Shown: positions 44,498-55,728 of the stretch, piece after piece
Layout: each line of letters starts with the position of its first letter
Numbering within the stretch: position 1 is the first letter of the stretch
Origin: Paratinospora sagittata
Taxonomy: Eukaryota > Streptophyta > Magnoliopsida > Ranunculales > Menispermaceae
Direction: 5' to 3'
Length of the DNA: 64,000 nucleotides
Assembly (NCBI GenBank): GCA_035771175.1
Contig: CM069590.1
Location: forward strand, 34,734,821-34,798,820
The notes under the pieces: generated by a model
What the model was told of the DNA's origin: nothing
What the model saw: the letters and a program-made list of their open reading frames with translations, nothing else
The model's database searches: none
Position numbers and translations under genes: made by a program

Positions 44498-45880
44498 AGA
44501 ACTCTTGAATTAATCCACATGGATTTATTTGGACTAACCCATACACAAAGCTTAAGAGGAAAGTCATATGTGTTTGTTATTGTTGATGATTTTTCTCGAC
44601 TTACTTGGGTGTTCTTTCTTTCTCATAAACATGTTTATTAAATTCTGTCATAAAGTCGAAAATGAGAAAGGATATAAAATAACCACAATTAGAAGTGATA
44701 GGGGCGGAGAGTTTGTGAACAAAAATTTGGAAGATTTTTGTGCCAAACAAGGTTATACACATCAATTATTAGCTCCTAGAACCCCTCAACAAAATGAAGT
44801 TGTAGAAAGGAAAAACAAGACTTTATAAGAAATGTGTAGAACTATGCTCTGTGAATACAACATAGTTACATACTTCTGGGCTGAAGCCTTAAACACTGCC
44901 TGCCATTTCATGAATAAAACTCTAATTAGAAAAGGCATGAAGAAAAATCCATACAAATTGTGGAAAGGGAGAATTCCAAACATAAAATATTTTAGGGTTT
45001 TCAGAAGTAAGTGTTACATCTTAAACGAAAAGGACAATCTAGATAAATTTGACCCTAAGTCTAACATTGGTATGTTTCTAGGATATTCTTCTCGTAGTAG
45101 AGCTTACAGAGTCTTTAACAAGACAACTAGAATTGTGGAAGAATCAGTTCATGTGAATTTTGATGAAAGTGATCCAAGAGAGAAAATTTGCAAAAACTTA
45201 GAAAAATTGGATCTTAATGAAGAAGATGAAATTCCTGAGAATTCTATGGACTTTGAAGAAAAGGATCAATCAATACAAGTTTCAAAGAATTCTAGACTTT
45301 TTGTTAATCATCCCAAGGAACAAATTTTAGGAGACTCATCCAAAGGAGTGACAACTAGAGCAGTTTTACAAAAAAATCAAGGGCATGTAGCCTTTGTATC
45401 TCAAATAGAACCTTCATAGGTTGAAGAAACTCTAAATGATGAAAATTGGATTCTTTCTATGCAAGAAGAGTTATGAAACTTCACCAGAAATAATGTTTGG
45501 AAATTAGTACCTCGACCATCATGTCAATCTGTTATTGGTACTAAATGGGTATTCAAAAACAAAAGGGATGATAAAAGCATCGTTGTGCGAAATAAGGCTA
45601 GACTTGTTGCGCAGGGATACAAGTCGGAAAAAGAAATAGATTTTGAAGAAACCTTTGCACCTGTAGCAAGATTAGAGGCAATTAGGATGCTATTGGCCTA
45701 TGCTTGCTATAAGAATTTTCCACTATACCAAATGGACATAAAGAGTGCTTTCTTGAACGGATATATTCAAGAAGAAGTATATGTGGAATAACCCCCAAGT
45801 TTTGAGAATTCTTAGAACCCATGTCATGTGTACAGGCTAAACAAAGCTTTATATGATTTAAGACAAGCACCTAGATGTGA
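44498..45880 (+). pseudogene. SIRE Copia pol: integrase core and RT (truncated)
   Basis: Integrase core: LELIHMDLFG with SYVFVIVDDFSRLTWVFFL, a frame change near 44630, TTIRSDRGGEFVN, and PRTPQQNEVVERKN, so the D, D and E of the DDE triad are all visible. A TAA at 44826 and TAG at 45417 follow. RT begins [10 protein letters not shown], then [38 protein letters not shown] and [12 protein letters not shown], and ends LYDLRQAPR near 45875. The YxDD half of RT, RNase H and the 3' LTR are missing. Confidence 0.9.
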
Positions 45881-46118
45881 TCTTTGGTACAACATACTTC
45901 GTTGAAGTTCTTTGATTGAGAAGAACTTGACCGTTAGATGTGATCTTTGAGTTCCTCGATCGAGTTGTTCCTTTGCTTTTCACTTTCCTCAGGTGCTTTA
46001 ATGAAATCTTGATACATGCATGTTTAGCAACGAAAAATACTTTGTTTGTGATTATCAAAATATACTTTATCACAATATATTTAGGGATGAGCTAAGCGAT
46101 GAACCGCATAGGTTAACA

Positions 46119-46594
46119 GGAGATTGCCGAGGATTGGATTCTGCGTATTGAAGCCATCTTTGAGGAAATGCCTGTCCTTGATAAAGACAAGATAAGACTT
46201 GCTCGGTTCAAATTTTCGAGTAAGGCTGAGAGATGGTGGCAAAACACGGGTCGAGCTCAAGGACCCATTGATACATGGGCCAAATTCAAGGAAGTGTTTT
46301 ACAAGACTTACTATCCCTCGTCTAAAGTTGACAAAAGACATAAATAGTTCATAGAACTGAGGCAAGGGGACATGTCTGTGAGAGAATATGAAAACGTGTT
46401 CAATCGGCTAGCGTTTTTTGCCCCGGAAATGGTACAAAATGATATGATAAGGATGAAAAGGATCAGGGATGGATTTAATGATCCGATTAAGAAGGGTTTG
46501 GCTCTTGCGAGTGTACATACTTATGATCAGGCAGTGCAGCAGGCACTGGATTATGAGGCAGTTGAGATGACTGACAGACCTCAACAGGCAGTAC
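46119..46594 (+). pseudogene. gag: Tekay gag, central part
   Basis: Resumes EIAEDWILRIEAIFEEMP after the insert. Retrotransposon gag core: KIRLARFKFSSKAERWW, TWAKFKEVFYKTYYP, a stop TAG at 46346, then FIELRQGDMSVREYENVFNR, RIRDGFNDPIKKGL and QALDYEAVEM. It is cut at QQAV by the Athila LTR after agtac. Confidence 0.9.
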
Positions 46595-48004
46595 TGATAG
46601 TTGCATATTTAGATAAGTTATAGAACATGTTTTAGGTATGTTCTAGGACATTTTATGCATTAGTTTGATAGGTTTATGTTAGTTTTAATATATTTGTTAG
46701 TTTAGGATTAATTGAATTTTTATGCTTTATTTTTGTTGATTAGTTAATAAATTTGATTTAATTTATATTTGAGTGAGTTATTAATTTAATTTGCTTTATT
46801 TTGTAGGTGTTTGGATGCATTAGTCATGGATTTGGATGAGAAGAACATGAACAAGAAGTGGAAAAGAAGAAGAATGAAAAGTCCAAGCAGAAAAGAGGCA
46901 AAAAGTGGCTAAGTCCACAAATCATGGGCTAGAACCAGTGAAATAATGAAGCACTGGGCGCCGCGGCGCCAGAAAAAGTTAACACAGTGTCGCGGCACTG
47001 GAATAACCTTATCGGAGCGCCGCGACGCTGCTTGTGGCGCTAGGGTTTCTGCAAGTTGCGTTTTGGCAACTTATTGGACTATTTTGAGGATTTTCGGGTT
47101 GATTTATGGGGCATAATATATATCATTTTTTAGGGTTTTTTGAGAGGAACACACGGGAGAAGAGAACAAGACGGCTAGGAGGAAGGAATGCGAAGATTCA
47201 GACTTGGAAACAAGGAAGAAGATTCAAGTTTCATGATTTCTAGTTGGATATTTATGTTTATTATTAAGTTTTTCTCCATTTCTTGTGTTATTTTCATTCA
47301 AGCTATGAACTAATCTTTTGTTCTAGAGGATAGATGAATCCTAACTTTGATTCTATGTTCTAGTTTAGGGCTTTACTTATTGTTAATGGATTTATGATAG
47401 TTTATTTATATTTCTCCGTTGTTAGTGCTTTCAATCTCTTGATCACGGATTCGATGAACTTAGTTCTAAAGTGCAACACTCAAGAAAGGGTATTTTGGAT
47501 CGGAACAAGGGAAATATATCCTAGGTTATCGTGAGACCGAGAGGAGATCGAGATTCTTTGAAGTTATTAATGGAAATCATAGATCTTAGTGAGTTTGTAG
47601 GAATTAGATCTTTATCGAGAGGTCGAGATCAATTCCTATGAATATGCTCTAACGCGGCACTCGAGAGAGGGTGTTGGAAACATTAGGATTATTGACTTAT
47701 AAACTAAGTGAATACATTGATGATAAATATTTGGAAAAGAACATAGTTGATAGTTAGGTAAAATCAATTCTCTAGGTTTTTGCATATATTGATTTTTCTC
47801 ATAATTCGTTTAGTTTAAATTAGTCACATTTGATTTTTAATTCATTTAAATCTCTATAGTTTGATGACTAGATAAAATTAGAAATTAGTAAAAATGGTAA
47901 TTGGTGAGGTAAACAATCCCTGTGGATATGATAACCCAACTCACCTTGAATTTATTATAACTTTTAACTATTCGTACACTTGCGAATTTGAATTTATCGT
48001 AACA
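46595..48004 (+). mobile_element. Athila-type solo LTR, TSD agtac
   Basis: TGATAGTTGCATATTTAGAT...aatttatcgtaaca, 1410 bp, with agtac at 46590-46594 and 48005-48009. It aligns through its length with the Athila 5' LTR (gatcacggattcgatgaac, aggttatcgtgagaccgaga) but is diverged. It has GC palindromes at 46950-47045 (gggcgccgcggcgccag, gcgccgcgacgctgcttg). Confidence 0.9.
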
Positions 48005-48009
48005 AGTAC

Positions 48010-48422
48010 CCCTAGATCAGGCAGTGTAGATAATTGTGAGCAGTAGATACCCTATCAGGGTAAGAAAAAGGGCAAATGGGGCAAGAAATGGTAGGGACAA
48101 CAAAAGAAGGCAAGGATAGCTGAAACTCTAGTTGGGGCGGAGACTCCCATTGTTCTGCCAGTTCTGATACCAGCAACACCATTACCACCTTCAGCGGGTA
48201 GAGGCTCACAGCATGTAATGAGGCCACCCACACAAGGATCTTCTGTAGGAGCACAGTGGCCATATAGAAGAGCAGGTAGTGGGAATCGTTGGCTTCCCAT
48301 ACTAGGGACAGAGTCTCAGGCGGCTTCCTCTGCACCTCGTCCGCCTATCACTTGCTTTAGATGTGGTAATAAGGGACATAAGGCATTTCAATGTCCTTTC
48401 CAGCCAGTTCCGAGAGCTCCAG
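48010..48422 (+). pseudogene. gag: Tekay gag, C-terminal zinc-knuckle part
   Basis: After a frame change near 48050 (YQGKKKGKWGKK), the frame reads PLPPSAGRGSQHV and PPITCFRCGNKGHKAFQCPF, a complete CCHC knuckle (C-x2-C-x4-H-x4-C) that would bind RNA. It ends at PVPRAP, where the antisense solo LTR enters after tccag. Confidence 0.9.
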
Positions 48423-50431
48423 TGTTGGCCCAGAGGTGTCCAAGAGGGGGGTGAATTGGACACTTAACAGATTTTAACCTTTCTTTTAATTGTGCGAAAA
48501 AATGAAAGAAGATTAAACAAAGTATAACAATGAGATACAGTAAATGTAAATGGGACAATGCAAGCAAGCTTTATAGTGGTTCGACCGCGCCTACATCAAA
48601 TACCTAACCTCCTCAGTTAAGATTTGTTCAAACTCCACTATGGACCTTTTTACGGGTGAAGATAAAACCGGAACACTTTCTCAACTTACGGGTGTGAGAA
48701 CTACAGTTTCTCAGCTTACGGGTGTGAGAAGACCGTTTCTTTACTTATAGGTGAGAGAGAACCTATTCTCAACTTACTGGTGAAGGCTGCTTACAACTTT
48801 GTGCGACACTTGCTCTAACTCAGTGACTTACCAGTCACTACAATCTGATTACAGAATGAGATATGATTCCCTTTACTCAGAATCAAAGTGATACTTACAA
48901 CATTTTAGATCAGACCTTTTGTTGCCACAGATTCAGCGAAATATGTATCATGAAGTTTATGCTAAAAATAGGTTCAAATAGTTTTTGTCTTCGTTAATGG
49001 GTTTTTGAAATAATGAAGAAGAAGATCGATCAACCCAGAAGACTTGAAGTTTTTCTTTCAAAAGATTGTAAGATCAAGCACAAGTGAAAAAATACTAACT
49101 TTCAAAAAGTGTTTTGGTGCAAACGAAAAACTGTCAATACCTTTTGAATGAATATCAATTTCGTATTTCGTTAGTTAGTTTTTCTGCTTTGAGGCAGCGC
49201 GTATATATAGGAATAACAGAGACACAATGGACTTGGTAATTTTGGCGCTCTAAGTTATTTCAAATATAACGTTAACATGCTTTCCAAAACTGGATTGATT
49301 CAACTTAATGCATATTACGACCATAGCACCTGAATCATCTGATGCTTTCATGAAAAAAGGAATGTTTTGACAAAGTTTTAGAACGTTTTAAAAAGGTCTG
49401 AAAAGTTGTTGTACGATTCTGAAACGTATTTGTACATTTCTGAAAAAGGTTAACAGAAATGGCAGTAATGTCAGAACAACAAAAATATCTTTTATGTCAT
49501 TTTGTTCCTTTGAGGGCGCTCATAGAACATCAACGCCCTACTGAACAATGAAGTGAGGGCACTACTAAGTAGTAAGCATCCTGACTTGCTTTGACAATTA
49601 AATGACTTAAAGCATGAGGGCGCTACTTCACAGTAAGAGTCTTGCTTTGTTTTAAAACACAAAACATATGAGGACGCTACTCAAGAGTCGGGTCCTGAAC
49701 TATTAAAAACAATTTTAAAACAATGTTTAAGCGCGATGACGAACGGTGAGCATCCTGAAGTTACTTAAGTTGATCCTAAAGATGAGGGCGCTCCTACGCA
49801 AGTAGTGTCTTGATAATTCATTGAACTTATAACTTATCAGCGTCCTTAAAGATAAAATTACTTAAAGATAAAAAGATCTTTCTGCTAGCTGAAACTAAGT
49901 CAGTGGCCTGACATTCTCAAAGGTTGATAAGAGAAAGGTCGCTACTAACAAGTAAGTGTGCTTATTAATCAGATCAATTCAACCTTGAGCGTCTTAACAT
50001 TTTATCAGCATCCTGATTCATCAAGTCCAGGAGAACGCTGCTAAAACATTAGCGTCCTGAAAGACTTTATAAAAGCGGTTTTTGATTTCTCGATTAAAAC
50101 AAAATAAAACCTAAAGTAACCGGATTAAATCAAACATGTAATCAATCGATTAAAACATGCAGGCATGCATATTGCTAAATCATATGGCATAAAAGGTCCT
50201 ACAACCTATCATAATCTAATTATACAAATAAACATCTTCAAACGATCATGGTCTTCAAGAAGATCTATTAATACGTTCGCCATGCATCGTTGAATCTTTG
50301 ATACCTTCAAGTAAGATTAGATATGCCATATGTACAGTAATATCATGAACAAAATGTAGTTTTGTAATCATCAAAATCTTTCATAATAGGGACATATTCT
50401 CGTAAGGGACGTGAGGATAATTGGTTCAACA
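48423..50431 (-). mobile_element. Antisense SIRE-type solo LTR, TSD tccag
   Basis: Plus-strand ends TGTTGGCCCAGAGGTGTCC and gaggataattggttcaaca, with tccag at 48418-48422 and 50432-50436. It is close to the inverse of 12222-14264 along its length. Features in LTR sense: palindrome array 50070-49510, TATA at 49209-49201, U5 tandem array 48790-48650. Confidence 0.9.
49201..49209 (-). promoter_or_regulatory. TATA box of the antisense solo LTR
   Basis: gtatatatag reads ctatatatac on the minus strand, identical to 13451-13460 in the sister LTR. Confidence 0.55.
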
Positions 50432-50817
50432 TCCAGCAGGTTCATCTGCCACTGCTAGTATTCCTACACCTACCAGAGAGCAAGCTAGGGCTGTCACAGG
50501 GCCAGATCCTGAGGCAAATAAGAACTTGGTGGAAGGTACGATTTCCATTTGTGATATTATGATGTATGTGTTGATTGATGCCGGATCCACCTTGTCATTT
50601 ATTTCTTGACATATGGTAGATAGATTACATTTGTCTCCTATTAGAACAAGTACACCTTTGATTTTGAGTACTGCAGCTGGAGACCGAATCTACCCTAATA
50701 TGTTGTGTGAAAATTGTGTGGCGAAATATGAAAATCACAAAATGATTGTGAATTTTAGGGTGATAGAATTCCTAGAGTTTGATGCTATATTGGGTATGGA
50801 TTGGTTAACTGCCTATC
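50432..50817 (+). pseudogene. Tekay protease segment
   Basis: AGSSATASIPTPTREQARAV linker, then ICDIMMYVLIDAGSTLSFIS, the aspartic protease site (DAGST here, a change from the DSGAS usual in this lineage), a stop TGA at 50608, and FRVIEFLEFDAILGMDWLTAY (ILGMDWL flap/terminal motif). The LTR 50818 enters after ctatc; the frame resumes HAHVDCF at 52709. Confidence 0.9.
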
Positions 50818-52703
50818 TGTTATCTCAATGAACCCCAAGACATGAATGTTTTGATGATTCCAAATATCTCCAGTTGGTCTATCTACTGATCTTGTCAAGT
50901 GTTTCAGATTTATCAAGAATCAAGATCAAGGAACTGTGATCACAAGCCTATTGAACATCAAAGTAAAGTTTCGAGTCTGTCAGTACTTAAAATGTAGAGT
51001 CTATCAATCATCTTACTTTCAGCAAGATTTTTATCATTTGCATATCTTGATCGTAACATTTTAATTGTACCTTATGATTTCTAAAGTATTTGTTTTGATT
51101 AAAATAAACAATGATGTTTTATCTAGTTTTAATTTAGAAATCAAAAACCGCTTTTATAAAGTCTTTCAGGATGCTAATGTTTTAGCAGCGCTCTCTTGGA
51201 CTTGATGAGTCAAGAAGCTGATAAAATGTTAAGACGCTCAAGGTTGACTTGATATGATTAATAAGGACGCTTACTTGTTAGTAGTGACCTTTCTCTTATC
51301 AACTTTTGGGAATGTCAGGATGCTGACTTAGTTTCAGCTCGCTGAAAGATTTTCTTTTATCTTTAAGTGATTTCTATCTTTAAGGACGCTAATAAGTTAT
51401 AAGTTGAATGAATTATCAGGACGCTACTTGTGTAGGAGCGTCCTCATCTTTAGAATCAACTTAAGTAACTTTCAGGCTGCTTACCGTCCGTCAGCGCACT
51501 TAAACATTGTTTTCAAAACTACTTTTAATAGTTCAGGACGCTTACTCTTGAGTAGCACCCTCATATGTTTTGCGTTTTTAAAACAAAACAGGCCGCTTAC
51601 TGCGAGGTAGCGCCCTCATGCTTTAAGTCGTTTAATTGTCAAAGCAAGTCAGGACGCTTACTATTTAGTAGTGCCCTCACTTCATTGTGTAGTAGGACGC
51701 TGATATTCTATGAGCGCCCTCAAAAGAATAAAACGACAAAAATGATATTTTTACTGTTCTGACATGTACGTATTTTTTTGCCACCTTTTCATAACAACTT
51801 TTCGTACAAAATCAATTTTCTGTATTTGTAAGAGATATTCTCTGATTCACGAACCACGTTTTCTAAAACTTTCTTTATTCGTGTATCTGGAGAAATTTTG
51901 AATATTCATGAAATGTGTAGTTGCCATTTTTGTGATATATTCTAGATGTTGTGAGTAAACGTTCATATTTGAAATTCAAATTCAAATGAACAACAACTTC
52001 ATCTCTACAAGTCTATAAATACAAAGTCTTAAAAAAATTTTAAGCACCGAAAATTCACTGAGCTAAAAACACTTTTTGAAAGTGAGTCGAATTTTCATAT
52101 GGTTAAGAAAACGTTTAAGTCGATTTGTTTTTCATAGTAGTTTTCTTTGAGACTTTACGTATTCAAAAGATTTTCATACTGAACTAACATTCTATCTTTA
52201 TCTAAAAATTTATTTGAAATTTTGAACTGTTTTCACTCAAATCGTTCAACACTGTTTTAACTTGTATCATTCTTGCTGAAAGAGTAATTTGAGAGATAGT
52301 TCATAGGATATAGTTGTATTCAATTTCATATCCTGGTATCAAGGTTGTAACAGTAGTTAGATAAACTACTGAGTTGATATTTTATATTCAACAAAATCAG
52401 GTATTCTCAAACCCATAAGTTGCGAAATGGTAGTTCTCACACCCGTAAGTTGAGATAGGTTGGTCTCACGCCTGTAAGCTGAGCAGTGTAACGATTGTTC
52501 TCACACGTAAGAGAATATCTTAGTGACTAGGTTAAAATCCTAACTGAGGAGGTTAGATAGTGGATGTAGGCAAGTAGCCTAACCACTATAAATTGACTGT
52601 GCATATTTGTTTATTTTCTGCACTGTATCTTTGCCATTGTTATTATTTTCTAAATCGTCTAAGTGTCCAATTCACCCCCCTCTTGGATATATCTGGGCCA
52701 ACA
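50818..52703 (+). mobile_element. Sense SIRE-type solo LTR, TSD ctatc
   Basis: TGTTATCTCAATGAACCCC...ctcttggatatatctgggcc+AACA, 1886 bp, with ctatc at 50813-50817 and 52704-52708. Contains tttgatgattccaaatatc near the start, palindrome array 51170-51725, TATA (tataaata, 52014) and a short U5 array 52410-52510. Confidence 0.9.
52014..52021 (+). promoter_or_regulatory. TATA box of the SIRE-type solo LTR
   Basis: gtctataaatacaaag lies about 290 bp after the palindrome array. Confidence 0.5.
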
Positions 52704-54468
52704 CTATCATGCCCATGTTGACTGCTTTGCTAAAAGAGTAGTCTTCCAGATACCAGGACAACCCTCATTTGTTTATAGGGGTATGGCATCATTAAAGCCT
52801 CCCACTAGAGGTAAGATGGCCATTGATGAAGAGATAGGGGTGTTGGCTAGTATTAAGCCAGTAAAAGAAAATGATACAGACATTCAGCTATCAGATATTC
52901 CTGTAGTGTGTGAATACCCAGATGTCTTTCCAGATGACTTACCAGGGTTACCACCTACCAGGGAGATTGATTTTATTATTGAACTAATGTCTGGTACAAA
53001 GACTATTTCTATTCCACCCTACAGAATGACACCAAAGGAGTTACAGGAACTGAAGGCGCAGTTAGATGAATTGATGACTAAAGGGTTTATTACCCCGAGT
53101 ATATCACCCTTGGGCGCACCAGTACTATTTGTGAAAAAGAAGGACGAGAGTCTAAGGCTGTGTATTGATTATAGACAGTTGAACAGGGTGACAGTTAAAA
53201 ACAAATATCCCTTACCCTGTATTGATGACTTATTTGATCAGTTGAATGGAGTAAAATTCTTTTCTAAGTTCGATTTGCGATCTGGGTATCATTAATTGAG
53301 AATTCGGAACGAGGATATACCGAAGACTGCGTTCAGAACAAGATATGGTCATTATGAATTTCTTGTGATGCCCTTTGGACTGACTAATGCACCAGCCATG
53401 TTTATGGACTTGATGCAAAGGGTATTTAAACCATATCTGGACTAGTTTATCATTGTGTTTATAGATGACATTCTCATTTATTCCAAAACTCAGGAGGAAC
53501 ATGAGCAACACCTCCGAATCACTTTACAGACATTAAGAGAGCATTGGTTGTATGTTAAGTGCAGTAAATGTGAGTTTTGGATAAATGAGGTCAAATTTTT
53601 AGGTCATGTGGTTAGTGCAGACGGTATTTCTGTTGGTTCTACCAAGGTCGAGGCAATTATAAATTGGCCAAGACCAGCCACAGTGACGGAGATTCACAGT
53701 TTTCTTTGTCCGGCTAGTTATTACAGAAGGTTTGTGGAAGGATTTTCCAAATTGGCTACTCCACTTACTAGGCTAACTTAAAAAAACGTGCCTTATGTGT
53801 GGACTCCAGCATGCGAGGATGTTTTCACTGAATTGAAGAAAAGGCTGACTTATGCTCCAGTTTTAGTACTCTCAGAACCTGGAAAAGAGTTAGTGATTTA
53901 TATTGATGCTTCACACTCAGGTTTGGGCTGTGTATTGATGCAGGAGGGTAGGGTGATTGCTTATGCATCTAGACAGTTGAAGGTGCATGAGAAAAACTAC
54001 CCTGTGCATGATTTGGAGCTAGCAACAATAGTTTTTGCATTGAAATTGTGGAGCCATTACCTATATGGGGAAAGGTTCACATTGTATTCAGATCACAAAA
54101 GTTTGAAATATTTGTTTGACCAGAAAAAACTGAATATGAGACAACGTAGATGGTTGGAATTCCTAAAGAATTATGATTTCACTATGGAGTATCATCCTAG
54201 AAAAGTCAATGTAGTAGCTGATGCACTGAGTAGGAAACGTGTTGAAATAGGTGTGGTAGCATGTCAGATGCCCCATGAGTGGCGACTTTTGGAGAGAGTG
54301 ACTATGATGAGTGTCCTCTTTATGGCTTCACACGTTGATATTTGTGCTAAGATGCATATTCAGTTGACAGATTCTCATATTCAGAGGATTAAGGATATGC
54401 AGCAACATGATCCTAATCTTGGTATGTATGACTCTTGGGCGGATAATGCAGACGAAGTTGAGTGGTAG
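52704..54468 (+). pseudogene. Tekay reverse transcriptase and RNase H (broken)
   Basis: [18 protein letters not shown] linker, then [18 protein letters not shown] and [18 protein letters not shown] (RT start), [32 protein letters not shown], a stop TAA at 53293, [17 protein letters not shown], a stop TAG at 53443, FIIVFIDDILIYS (catalytic YxDD in the form FIDD) and HVVSADGISV. A stop TAA at 53779 precedes RNase [49 protein letters not shown] and VVADALSRK. Catalytic acids persist, but stops end each segment. Confidence 0.9.
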
Positions 54469-55670
54469 AGAGGTCCAAATGGTTTCTTGCGTTATTAGGG
54501 GAGATTATGGGTACCCGCAAATAGATAATTGAGGCAGAGTTGTTACAGAAGGCACACAGATCTCAGTATACCATTCACCCAGGATCTACTAAAATGTATC
54601 ATATATGAAAAAAACTGTTTGGTGTCATGAGATGAAGAAAAGTATAGCTGAGTATGAATGAAAATGTGAAGTGTGTCAGCAAGTAAAAGCTGAGCACCAG
54701 AGGCCAGATGCAACCATTATCCATTCCATAATGGAAATGGGAGCATATTACTATGGACTTTATCACAGGGCTGCCCAAATCTCAGGTAGATATGACGCCA
54801 CCTGGGTGATTGTTGATAGATTGACTAAGTCCGCGCACTTTCTTCCAATGAACACCAGAGACTCGATTTGGTACTCATTTTCGTCTTAGTACAACGTTTC
54901 ATCCTCAGATTGATGGTTAGACTGAGAGGGTGATTCAGATGCTGAAAGATATGCTTAGATCTTGTACATTAGTGTTTGGTGGGACTTGGAGTGAAAGTTT
55001 ACCATTGTGTGAATTTGCTTATAACAACAGTTATCAAGCCAGTATAGGTATGGCACCTTATGAGGCCTTGTATGGTAGGTCCTGTAGATATCTGACTTGC
55101 TGGTATGAAGTGGGAGAATCACAGTTATTGGGGCCGAAAGTTGTTGATCACACTGAACAGATCAAGCAAATTAGGCAAAGATTGAAAGCTGCGCAAGATC
55201 GACAAAAAAAATTATTTTGATAACCGACATAGACCCTTAGAATTTGCAGTGGGTGACCTGGTATTGCTTAAGGTCTCGCCACGAAAAGGTCAAATGCGGT
55301 TTGGGGTGAAAGGAAAATTAGCTCCTTGTTTCTTAGAGAGAATTGGTCTGTTAGCGTACAGACTTACTCTACCTCCTCAGTTAGTCGGTGTTCATAATGT
55401 ATTTCATGTTTCTATGCTGAGGAATTACCATACAAACCCGACTAAGTATCCAAATCCGACACATATTTTAGATGTAGCACAATTACAAGTTGGGGAGGAT
55501 TCTACTTATGAAGAAAACCCATTAAGATTCTTGACAGGACAATTCAAAAATTGATTAATAAAGAAATTCCTTTGGTCAGAGTCAAAGGGCAATTTCATGA
55601 TAGTGAGGAGCAGACTTGGGAACACGAGGACCAGATGAAGGAGACATTTTCTGATCTGTTTACCACTTGA
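54469..55670 (+). pseudogene. Tekay integrase with chromodomain (broken, deleted)
   Basis: The N-terminal zinc finger is degenerate (CEVCQQVKAEHQRP kept at about 54665). The first DDE block survives only as WVIVDRLTKSAHFLP. A deletion near 54870 removes the second Asp block: the text jumps from MNTRDS to GTHFRL and FHPQIDG. Then ERVIQMLKDMLRSC, CEFAYNNSYQASIGMAPYEA and LYGRSCR. The GPY-type C-terminus includes FGVKGKLAPCFLERIG and VHNVFHVSMLRNY. A chromodomain-like end, LINKEIPLVRVKG and EEQTWEHEDQMKETF, runs to TGA at 55670, which supports a chromovirus. Confidence 0.85.
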
Positions 55671-55718
55671 GGTATGTTCCTCCGTATCTATTTAATTTTG
55701 AGGACAAAATTCCTTAAG

Positions 55719-55728
55719 TTGGGGAGAT
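55719..55728 (+). other. Tekay polypurine tract
   Basis: aagttggggagat lies directly before the 3' LTR TGTAACACCCC, where the plus-strand primer is expected. Confidence 0.8.

Larger units (their letters stand above)
25635..46118 (-). mobile_element. Antisense SIRE-type LTR with large nested insert, TSD ggaga
   Basis: The ends are TGTTGGTCCACCAAAG at 25635 and gaaccgcataggttaaca at 46118, and ggaga flanks both (25630-25634, 46119-46123). They match the two ends of the antisense solo LTR 29314-32362, so the host unit is an antisense LTR. Its retained parts are 25635-27157 and about 45881-46118; roughly 0.8 kb of LTR is missing. Between them lie a Tekay LTR fragment, a sense SIRE LTR end and a sense SIRE element cut off in RT. 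The right internal junction is ambiguous because gatgtgatctttg occurs at both 45873 and 45937. Confidence 0.75.
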
